6,882 nucleotides of DNA, from the NCBI GenBank assembly GCA_003229095.1, contig QIHS01000286.1, positions 1 through 6,882 on the forward strand. Reading direction: 5' to 3'. Of this stretch, positions 1 through 5,811 are shown piece after piece. The first letter of the stretch is position 1; every line of letters starts with the position of its first letter. Under the pieces are notes generated by a model, which worked only from the letters and a program-made list of their open reading frames with translations, was not told where the DNA came from and did no database searches. Source of the DNA: Woeseia sp. (GTDB taxonomy: Bacteria > Pseudomonadota > Gammaproteobacteria > Steroidobacterales > Woeseiaceae). A program made the position numbers and the translations under genes.

Positions 1-212
1 CATCGTTGCCGAACGGCCAGCGTTCTGTCGGCGTTGACATGACCCTGACTGCCCCGGGCTGCGGCATGGGCGAGATTCTGGCACAGGACGCACAGGAAAA
101 AATTGCAATCATTCCAACAATCGCTGACGTTCGGGTCGAACTGGTGTTTGATCCACCCTGGAATCAAACCATGATGTCTGACGAGGCAAGACTGCAAACC
201 GGCCTCATGTAA
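1..212 (+). CDS. sufT: SufT-type Fe-S cluster assembly protein, C-terminal part (5' end outside window)
   Basis: This is the 3' end of a gene that begins before the window: the frame is open from base 3 and the TAA stop is at 210-212. The roughly 70 visible residues have the pattern of the C-terminus of SufT, a DUF59/MIP18-family protein involved in iron-sulfur cluster assembly or maturation. The visible signatures are the TLTAPGCGMG segment with the family cysteine, a V-x-V-E-L-V-F-D-P-P-W stretch, and an MSDEARLQTGLM ending. A TTG at 6-8 could be read as a start, but it would cut the conserved domain in half, so the gene is treated as partial. The next gene starts 15 bases downstream on the same strand, so they may be co-transcribed. 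The family call is fairly firm; the full length and any N-terminal domain cannot be seen. Confidence 0.85.
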   Translation, partial: SLPNGQRSVGVDMTLTAPGCGMGEILAQDAQEKIAIIPTIADVRVELVFDPPWNQTMMSDEARLQTGLM

Positions 213-227
213 TAATCGACCGTAGAT

Positions 228-722
228 ATGAAAACCATCACCATTCTACGGCACGCTAAATCAAGTTGGGGCCACTCCGATCTCGTGGACTTCGACCGCC
301 CACTGAACGAGCGCGGAGAGCGAGATGCGCCTGAAATGGGCCGGCGCATGCAGGCGGCGGACATTCGCCCGTCACTGATCGTGAGCAGCCCGGCTGCAAG
401 AACCTGGACGACAGCCAAACTGGTCGCGGTGGAAATCGGCTACCCGACCGAATTCCTGCAACGAGAACGCGACCTGTACCACGCCGGCCCGAAACGAATC
501 TACGATGTCATCGCGGCACAGGATGAGGGATTCAAGAGCATTTTGATTGTCGGCCACAATCCGGGACTGACCGAGCTGGCCAATCAACTGGTTCCCAATC
601 TGACTTCAAATATGCCAACTGCAAGCTTTGTTTCCGTCCTTATCGATACAGACACCTGGGATCTGCAAAGCCGCCGATCGGCAGAACTCATTGAGTACGA
701 TTACCCAAAACGTCGACGCTAA
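228..722 (+). CDS. SixA-type histidine phosphatase family protein
   Basis: This is a 164-residue protein of the histidine phosphatase superfamily, SixA branch (COG2062). Such enzymes remove phosphate through a phosphohistidine intermediate; E. coli SixA acts on phosphohistidine of signalling or phosphotransferase-system proteins. The N-terminus carries the catalytic RHAKSSW motif (Arg8, His9). It is followed by PLNERGERDAPEMG (residues 25-38), SSPAAR with the second arginine at 58, LYHAG (83-87) and the second catalytic histidine in VGHNPGL (His110). The length matches the family (E. coli SixA has 161 residues). There is no signal peptide or membrane segment, so it should be cytoplasmic. The ATG lies 6 codons before the catalytic arginine, as expected, but the Shine-Dalgarno is weak, so translation may partly depend on the upstream sufT. 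The physiological substrate cannot be read from sequence, and sequence motifs are closer to the generic COG2062 group than to E. coli SixA itself. Confidence 0.92.
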   Translation: MKTITILRHAKSSWGHSDLVDFDRPLNERGERDAPEMGRRMQAADIRPSLIVSSPAARTWTTAKLVAVEIGYPTEFLQRERDLYHAGPKRIYDVIAAQDEGFKSILIVGHNPGLTELANQLVPNLTSNMPTASFVSVLIDTDTWDLQSRRSAELIEYDYPKRRR

Positions 723-1093
723 TCTGCTTTACCGCTGCGGGTGCGCAGTAAACGCCGCGTATGTTTGTCCGGCTTCCCTGCAGTCCTTGGCATTTGCCTG
801 CGATCTGCCCGTATATTCGCGAGCATCTTCTCCCGCCTCAAGACCGATTCTTCATCCTCGGTATACGCCAGCCTTGCTTCGGCCGCCGGCCCTCGCCGAT
901 CAGGCAATTCTCTGGCTTGCAGGCTAAACGTCAGTTGATCGCGAACAAGTTCAATGGTGTCCCCAGTGGATACATGACTGGAAGGTTTTGCTCTGACACT
1001 GTTGATGCTGACATGGCCACCGGCAACCGCTTTGCCTGCCAATGCGCGAGTCTTGTGAAATCGCGTAAACCACAACCATTTATCCACTCGCAT
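719..1093 (-). CDS. hslR: Heat shock protein 15 homologue, S4-domain RNA-binding protein
   Basis: This is a 124-residue S4-domain protein resembling E. coli Hsp15 (HslR, 133 residues). That protein binds free 50S subunits carrying nascent peptidyl-tRNA and helps recycle stalled ribosomes after heat shock. The S4 RNA-binding domain occupies about residues 2-60 and opens with RVDKWLWFTRFHKTRALA, nearly the same as in E. coli. The basic C-terminal part keeps the Hsp15 blocks RRGPAAEA, EESVLRREKM and KPDKHTRR. The frame is open up to an ATG at 1175-1177, but I chose the ATG at 1091-1093. It sits just before the conserved RVDKWLW and has AGGA 8 bases upstream (complement of 1102-1105). The TAG stop (complement of 719-721) overlaps the stop of the convergent phosphatase gene. 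The divergent neighbour is kbl. No transmembrane segment is seen; it should be cytoplasmic. Confidence 0.92.
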   Translation of the reverse strand: MRVDKWLWFTRFHKTRALAGKAVAGGHVSINSVRAKPSSHVSTGDTIELVRDQLTFSLQARELPDRRGPAAEARLAYTEDEESVLRREKMLANIRADRRQMPRTAGKPDKHTRRLLRTRSGKAD

Positions 1094-1154
1094 GTTCGAA
1101 TTCCTGCCTGCCCGTACGACACACCAATGTAACCCAGAATCTGCCTCTGCCTGA

Positions 1155-1160
1155 TATACT
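1155..1160 (+). promoter_or_regulatory. Candidate -10 box for the kbl-tdh operon
   Basis: The hexamer TATACT lies in the 97-base divergent region between hslR and kbl. It would place transcription start near 1167, leaving a 5' leader of about two dozen bases before the GTG at 1191. There is no convincing TTGACA-like -35 element at the usual distance (around 1132-1137 reads ACCCAG), so the promoter may be weak or activator-dependent. This rests on a single hexamer match. Confidence 0.35.
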
Positions 1161-1178
1161 TTGCGGCCTTTCTCCACC

Positions 1179-1183
1179 GAGAG
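1179..1183 (+). promoter_or_regulatory. Candidate ribosome binding site for kbl
   Basis: GAGAG lies 7 bases upstream of the GTG at 1191. It is the only purine-rich, correctly spaced site in front of the candidate kbl starts and is the main reason for choosing 1191. Neither the in-frame TTG at 1161 nor the GTG at 1206 has a comparable site. Confidence 0.45.
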
Positions 1184-1190
1184 CTATCTC

Positions 1191-2405
1191 GTGTCGCAAA
1201 ACCCCGTGTCGAAAACTTTTTTAGGCTCGCTTGCAGAGCAAACAGAAGCGCTGAAAAGCGAGGGACTTTTCAAGCGCGAACGCCTTATCGATGGGCCTCA
1301 ACAGGCAGAAATAAACGTTCGCGAGAATGGCCAGGTTTCGTCAGTGCTTAACCTGTGCGCCAACAACTATCTCGGGCTCGCCAATCATCCGACCATTATC
1401 GAGGCCGCGCACAAAGCCCTGGATGAATACGGTTACGGAATGGCGTCCGTACGATTTATCTGCGGTACGCAAACAATCCACAAAGAGCTTGAGGAACGTA
1501 TCAGCCGTTTTCTGGGCACAGAAGACACGATTCTCTATCCCTCATGCTTTGACGCCAATGGTGGCTTATTCGAAACATTGCTGAGCAATCAGGACGCGGT
1601 GATCAGCGATGCCCTTAACCATGCCAGCATCATCGACGGCATTCGCCTTTGTAAGGCGAAACGGTTTCGCTATCAGAACAACGACATGAACGATCTCGAA
1701 TCGAAATTAAAGGAAGCTGCTGATTGCCGCGAAAAACTGATCGTCTCCGATGGCGTGTTTTCCATGGATGGCACGATTGCCAACCTGGGTGACATCTGCG
1801 ATCTTGCGGAACGCTATGGCGCACTCACTATGATCGACGACTGCCATGCCAGCGGTTTTCTCGGCGCGACCGGCAGAGGCACACACGAATTCCGCGACGT
1901 CATGGGCCGCATCGACATCATCACTGGCACGCTTGGCAAGGCGCTTGGCGGTGCGTCCGGCGGATTCACTTCAGGACGCAAAGAAATCGTCGGCTGGCTT
2001 CGACAACGATCTCGTCCGTATCTGTTTTCCAACTCGGTGGCACCTGCTATTGCGGCCACCTCAATTGCGGTTCTGGATTTACTTGAGAACGACGACAGCC
2101 TGCGGCGGCAACTGAGCGAGAATGCGACATACTTCCGTGCTGGCATGAGCAAAGCCGGCTTCGACCTGAAGCCAGGCGAGCACCCCATCATTCCGGTCAT
2201 GCTTGGCGACGCCCGGATCGCGAGTGACATGGCAGACAAACTTCTGCGGCTCGGTATCTATGTCGTCGGCTTTGCCTTTCCGGTGGTGCCCAAAGGGCAG
2301 GCGCGAATCCGAACGCAGATGTCGGCTGGCCTGACTCGCGAGCACCTGGACAAGGCAATCTCTGCGTTCGCCAGTGTCGGTCAGGAATTGGGCGTCATTC
2401 ATTAA
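1191..2405 (+). CDS. kbl: Glycine C-acetyltransferase (2-amino-3-ketobutyrate CoA ligase)
   Basis: Kbl is a PLP-dependent enzyme of the alpha-oxoamine synthase family. It converts 2-amino-3-ketobutyrate plus CoA to glycine and acetyl-CoA, the second step of threonine degradation. It is cytoplasmic and normally homodimeric. From the GTG at 1191 it is 404 residues (E. coli Kbl 398) and matches that family along its whole length: CANNYLGLANHP, GMASVRFICGTQ, SSCFDANGG-like PSCFDANGG, SDALNHASIIDG, DGVFSMDG, IDDCHASG, the PLP-lysine motif GTLGKALGGASGG (Lys250) and RQRSRPYLFSNS. The block PVVPKGQARIRTQMSA lies near the end. The start is uncertain. GTG 1191 has a Shine-Dalgarno-like GAGAG, GTG 1206 would give 399 residues and align exactly with the E. 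coli N-terminus, and TTG 1161 abuts the likely -10 box and is unlikely. The IDDCHASG motif has Cys where E. coli has Ser. tdh follows after 33 bases, supporting an operon. Confidence 0.96.
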   Translation: MSQNPVSKTFLGSLAEQTEALKSEGLFKRERLIDGPQQAEINVRENGQVSSVLNLCANNYLGLANHPTIIEAAHKALDEYGYGMASVRFICGTQTIHKELEERISRFLGTEDTILYPSCFDANGGLFETLLSNQDAVISDALNHASIIDGIRLCKAKRFRYQNNDMNDLESKLKEAADCREKLIVSDGVFSMDGTIANLGDICDLAERYGALTMIDDCHASGFLGATGRGTHEFRDVMGRIDIITGTLGKALGGASGGFTSGRKEIVGWLRQRSRPYLFSNSVAPAIAATSIAVLDLLENDDSLRRQLSENATYFRAGMSKAGFDLKPGEHPIIPVMLGDARIASDMADKLLRLGIYVVGFAFPVVPKGQARIRTQMSAGLTREHLDKAISAFASVGQELGVIH

Positions 2406-2438
2406 TTATTCACCGCGTTTCCAACAAGGTTCAGACCC

Positions 2439-3464
2439 ATGCGTGCACTGGTAAAAGCAAAGCCCGAACGCGGCATCTCACTTCAGGAGATTGACAAACC
2501 CGTGGTCGGTCACAACGATGTGCTGATCAAAGTGCAACGTACCGCTATTTGTGGCACCGACATTCATATCTACCAATGGGATGACTGGGCCAGCAAAACC
2601 ATTCCCCTGCCGCTGGCGATAGGCCATGAATTCTCCGGCGAGATTGTCGAGTGCGGCGCAGAAGTTAAAGGTTATGCCGTTGGAGACCGGGTGTCAGCAG
2701 AAGGTCACGTCACCTGCGGCGTCTGCAGGAATTGCCGTGCCGGGAGACGTCATCTTTGTATGAATTCCGTTGGTGTCGGCGTTAATCGAGCCGGCGCCTT
2801 CGCTGATTATCTCTCCGTGCCCGCGTTCAATATTTTCAAACTTCCCGACGCGATTGATAACGACATGGCCTCGATACTCGACCCACTGGGCAACGCCACA
2901 CATACCGCTTTGTCGTTTGACCTGGTCGGCGAAGATGTTTTGATTACCGGCGCCGGTCCAATCGGCATCATGGCGGTCGCGATTGCAAGATATGCCGGTG
3001 CCCGCCATATTGTGACTACCGACATCAACGACTACCGGCTCGATCTCGCCAGAAAAATGGGTGCGTCAGTGGCGTTGAATGTGAGCGATGGCTCAATCGA
3101 GCAAACCATGCAGGATCTCGGTATGGAGGAAGGATTCGATGTCGGTATGGAGATGTCCGGCAACCCGTCCGCTTTCTGCGACATGCTCAACAGCATGCAT
3201 CACGGCGGCAAGATTGCACTGCTTGGCATACCACCAGCCGAAACTGCGATTGACTGGACTCAGGTGATTTTCAAAGGACTTATTCTAAAAGGAGTATACG
3301 GCCGGGAAATGTTCGAAACCTGGTACAAAATGTCGAGCATGCTGCAAAGCGGCCTCAACATTGATCCCATTATTACCCACCGCTTCCCAATGGAGGACTA
3401 CCAGCAAGCGTTTGACCTGATGGAGTCGGGGCAGTCAGGCAAGATTATCCTGAACTGGGAATAG
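2439..3464 (+). CDS. tdh: L-threonine 3-dehydrogenase
   Basis: Tdh is a zinc-dependent, NAD+-linked medium-chain dehydrogenase that oxidises L-threonine to 2-amino-3-ketobutyrate, the substrate of the neighbouring Kbl. At 341 residues it has the same length as E. coli Tdh and keeps its key positions. Catalytic zinc ligands are Cys38 (in ICGTD), His63 and Glu64 (in GHE). His90, linked to substrate choice in E. coli, is present. Structural zinc ligands are Cys93, Cys96, Cys99 and Cys107. The Rossmann dinucleotide loop is GAGPIG (171-176), with NAD-selecting Asp195 and Arg200. The signature YGREMFETWYKM is near the C-terminus. The ATG at 2439 has AAGG about 9 bases upstream. The enzyme is cytoplasmic and probably tetrameric, as in the family. 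Gene order kbl then tdh on one strand is the classical arrangement, and the protein shows no missing residues. Confidence 0.97.
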   Translation: MRALVKAKPERGISLQEIDKPVVGHNDVLIKVQRTAICGTDIHIYQWDDWASKTIPLPLAIGHEFSGEIVECGAEVKGYAVGDRVSAEGHVTCGVCRNCRAGRRHLCMNSVGVGVNRAGAFADYLSVPAFNIFKLPDAIDNDMASILDPLGNATHTALSFDLVGEDVLITGAGPIGIMAVAIARYAGARHIVTTDINDYRLDLARKMGASVALNVSDGSIEQTMQDLGMEEGFDVGMEMSGNPSAFCDMLNSMHHGGKIALLGIPPAETAIDWTQVIFKGLILKGVYGREMFETWYKMSSMLQSGLNIDPIITHRFPMEDYQQAFDLMESGQSGKIILNWE

Positions 3465-3487
3465 CAGCAGGCATTCCAAAAAAAACC

Positions 3488-3491
3488 AGGA
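3488..3491 (+). promoter_or_regulatory. Ribosome binding site for the DCC-family gene
   Basis: AGGA follows a run of eight A residues (3478-3485). It ends only 2 bases before the GTG at 3494 but 5 bases before the second, adjacent GTG at 3497. Spacing therefore favours initiation at 3497, one codon later than the longest reading. The difference is a single residue. Confidence 0.5.
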
Positions 3492-3493
3492 AC

Positions 3494-3898
3494 GTGGTGA
3501 TACCAAACAATATCATTCTGTTTGACGGCGTCTGCAATTTTTGCAATGGGATCGTGAATTTCGTATTCAGGAACGACCGCGACGAGGCCTTCAGTTTTTC
3601 ACCGATTCAGTCTGCGGCCGGACAAGAGATTCTCAAACTGCACGGATACGACCCGAACAATTTCGATACGTTCTTCCTGATTCGGGATGGACGAGCCTAC
3701 GTCAAAAGTGATGCTGCACTGCTCGTGGTCAAGTCCCTCAGGAAACCATGGCGCTGGCTATCCGCACTGTGGATCGTGCCCCGCCCGATCCGCAACTTCG
3801 TCTATTCGAAAATCGCCGCCAGCAGATACCGCATCTTTGGCAAAATGAACGAATGCATGCTGCCGAACGAAGCACAGAAGAAACGCTTTATCCTTTAA
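3494..3898 (+). CDS. DCC-family (DUF393) thiol-disulfide oxidoreductase-like protein
   Basis: This is a protein of about 134 residues of the DCC/DUF393 family (YuxK-like), predicted to have a thioredoxin-like fold with a redox-active cysteine pair. The family signature D-G-V-C-N-F-C is at residues 11-17 (Cys14, Cys17). Further family features are FSPIQS (35-40), a DTFFLIRDGRAYVKSDAAL stretch (58-76), PWRWL (85-89), a VPRPIRNFVY block and RYRIFGK (111-117). A third cysteine is at 121 in the usual NECMLP ending. The length is normal for the family. There is no signal peptide, so it is probably cytoplasmic; the hydrophobic patch near 86-95 is too short to call a membrane helix. It starts 29 bases after tdh with no visible promoter, so it is probably the last gene of the kbl-tdh operon. 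The biochemical role of the family is poorly defined, and a link to threonine metabolism is only suggested by position. Start is GTG 3494 or 3497. Confidence 0.9.
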   Translation: MVIPNNIILFDGVCNFCNGIVNFVFRNDRDEAFSFSPIQSAAGQEILKLHGYDPNNFDTFFLIRDGRAYVKSDAALLVVKSLRKPWRWLSALWIVPRPIRNFVYSKIAASRYRIFGKMNECMLPNEAQKKRFIL

Positions 3899-3912
3899 CT
3901 GCGACAAACCGA

Positions 3913-3955
3913 AAAGGGGCCGGATACCATCAATTAAACTGTATCCGGCCCCTTT
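3913..3955. terminator. Bidirectional rho-independent terminator
   Basis: A perfect 15-base inverted repeat (3913-3927 with 3941-3955) has a GC-rich core GGGGCCGGATAC and a 13-base AT-rich loop. On the plus strand the stem ends in TTT and runs into TTTATTTATT. On the minus strand it is followed by TTTTC. It sits exactly between two convergent genes, 14 bases after the DCC-family stop and 2 bases from the sppA stop, so one hairpin probably ends both transcripts. The U-tracts are interrupted or short, but the stem is very stable. Confidence 0.9.
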
Positions 3956-3957
3956 AT

Positions 3958-5808
3958 TTATTCGAATTCGCAGAAGCATTGCGAATACATGCCCTTCGGG
4001 TCATCAAACATAACCAGTGGGGCCAGAACTTCCTCCAACATGTTCGCCACACGCTCAACGGAAGAGCTTGGCCGGGACAGTGCACCGAATGTCAGGCCTA
4101 ACCCGTCTGCGCCAGCGAGAATATCCAACGCGAGCTGTTCGCCGGGGCTCAGTTCCTGTTCGAAGTATTTGAGTCCGAATTCGCCTTCATCCATTTCTGC
4201 CAGTTCTGCTGCCGCGAGAATAGCGGCATCGATCTCACCCAACCCGTCAATCAAACCATTTTCAAACGCATCGTTGCCGGTCCAGATTCTTCCCTGCGCA
4301 ATGCCGTCAACGACTTCTTTTTCCATGTCGCGATGTTCCGCGACGCCGGAGATAAAATTGTCGTAGCCCTTGTTGATGGATAGCTGGAATAACTCCTTGG
4401 CCTCATCTGACAATGCACGGTCTACGCGCAGCGCACCGGCCCAAACTGACGTACCGATGCCGTCGGTTGAAATACCCAATTCTTCGAATGACCGCTGAAA
4501 GGTCGGGAACATGCCGAATATGCCAATCGAACCGGTGATCGTGTAGGGCGATGCATAGATGCTGTCCGCCGCCATGGATACCCAGTAGCCCCCGGATGCC
4601 GCCACGCTGCTCATTGAAACGACAACAGGTTTTCCCGCGGCCTTCAGCGCAAGGACTTCATTGAGAATTACCTCAGACGCGAACGCACTGCCGCCACCGC
4701 TATCGATTCTAAATACGACCGCTTTCACCGAGTCATCATTTCGCGCCTGACGCAGAAGTTTCGCGGTCGATTCGCCACCAATCGTGCCTGGCGGTTGAGT
4801 GCCGTTCATTATGGTGCCTGCTGCAACAATGACAGCAACATTTTCTGCCGCAACCGAACCACCGTGCAGCAAGCGCATTTGTTGCAAATAATCGCCCAGT
4901 GACGCGGTCGGATATTCCCCGTCATCACCATTTGAACCAGCGATATCGACAATTATTTTCTGCAATTCATTGTGTGTTACCAGCCCGTCGACCAGGCCGG
5001 CAGTCAGAGCGAGCTGTGCAAAATCGTTGTCATTTGCCTGCACAGTCTCAATCAGGTTTTCCAGAATATTATCGATTGTGCCGGCCTCGATGTTACGTGC
5101 GGCCTCGACATCCGTCGTGTATTGAGACCAGAGCTGCTCGATGATATGACTAAGAGACTCTCGGTATGCCGGCGACATGTCATCACGCATGTACGGCTCG
5201 ACGGCTGCCTTATAGGTGCCCACCCTGAAGATATTCCAATCGATTTTGAGTTTGTCCAATGCGCTCTTGTAGAAATTCTGGTAGGCGCCAAAACCGCTCA
5301 GAATCAAGACGCCGTCGGGATGCATGTAAATCTCATCTGCACGGGCAGCCAGGTAGTAGGATCCTTGCGAATAGAAATTGGCCTTTGCGATGACCTTTTT
5401 TCCGGATTCCTGGAAATCATCGATCGCATCGCCAATACGACTTAGTTTGCTGAGCCCGCCACCTGGCATGGCGGAAAGGTCCAGCACGACGACAGTAATT
5501 CGATCATCGTCTTTAGCGAACTCCAGCCCATCGACGATATCCTGAACCAGTGTTTGTGCTTCGACATCACCCAGCAATTCTTCCAGTGCACGATCGAACG
5601 GGTCTCCGGCCATTTGGTCAACCAGCCTGCCGGCGGGCTGAATCAGTAACGCGGCACTTCCCGGAATGGGTGCAGATGACGACATTAAGACACTGATAAT
5701 AATAGAGAAAATGAAAATCATTACCAATAGGTGTACGATCTTGCGAAAGCCGTCAACGAGCGACCAAATCCATGAAAACACGCTTCCAATTGTTTTTCCA
5801 ATACTCAT
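3958..5808 (-). CDS. sppA: Signal peptide peptidase SppA, 67K type (protease IV)
   Basis: SppA is an inner-membrane serine protease with a Ser/Lys dyad that degrades signal peptides left after protein export. At 616 residues it is the long, two-domain form (E. coli 618). One N-terminal membrane helix spans about residues 24-42, after a short N-terminal segment; the rest should be periplasmic. Both tandem S49 domains are visible. The first carries the general-base Lys200 in GTYKAAVEPY. The second carries the nucleophile Ser405 in SSVAASGGYW, close to E. coli Lys209 and Ser409. After it comes the usual TGSIGIFG. The loop before the nucleophile reads RIDSGGGSAFASE, with Gly371 where the family usually has Pro (SPGGS). 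The ATG has GTGGA 7 bases upstream, lying inside the last codons of the upstream dehydrogenase gene, 3 bases away, so the two are almost certainly co-transcribed. Catalytic residues are intact, so the protein is probably active. Confidence 0.95.
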   Translation of the reverse strand: MSIGKTIGSVFSWIWSLVDGFRKIVHLLVMIFIFSIIISVLMSSSAPIPGSAALLIQPAGRLVDQMAGDPFDRALEELLGDVEAQTLVQDIVDGLEFAKDDDRITVVVLDLSAMPGGGLSKLSRIGDAIDDFQESGKKVIAKANFYSQGSYYLAARADEIYMHPDGVLILSGFGAYQNFYKSALDKLKIDWNIFRVGTYKAAVEPYMRDDMSPAYRESLSHIIEQLWSQYTTDVEAARNIEAGTIDNILENLIETVQANDNDFAQLALTAGLVDGLVTHNELQKIIVDIAGSNGDDGEYPTASLGDYLQQMRLLHGGSVAAENVAVIVAAGTIMNGTQPPGTIGGESTAKLLRQARNDDSVKAVVFRIDSGGGSAFASEVILNEVLALKAAGKPVVVSMSSVAASGGYWVSMAADSIYASPYTITGSIGIFGMFPTFQRSFEELGISTDGIGTSVWAGALRVDRALSDEAKELFQLSINKGYDNFISGVAEHRDMEKEVVDGIAQGRIWTGNDAFENGLIDGLGEIDAAILAAAELAEMDEGEFGLKYFEQELSPGEQLALDILAGADGLGLTFGALSRPSSSVERVANMLEEVLAPLVMFDDPKGMYSQCFCEFE

Positions 5809-5811
5809 ATT

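Noticed and set aside
761..1132. Open frame of 123 codons on the plus strand opposite hslR
   Set aside because: hslR on the minus strand has a clear S4 domain and Hsp15 blocks; the opposite frame has no family features.
1814..2239. Open frame of 141 codons on the minus strand within kbl
   Set aside because: It is fully covered by kbl, whose family match is continuous here; the low-complexity Ser/Arg-rich translation is typical of an antisense shadow.
3966..3986. Short inverted repeat ATTCGCA / TGCGAAT with a 7-base loop at the end of sppA
   Set aside because: The stem is only 7 bp, lies inside coding sequence and has no T-tract; the nearby 15-bp hairpin explains termination better.
4972..5445. 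Open frame of 157 codons on the plus strand inside sppA
   Set aside because: It lies wholly antisense to a well-conserved sppA, has no recognisable motif and no good ribosome binding site; it is a shadow of the sppA codon pattern.
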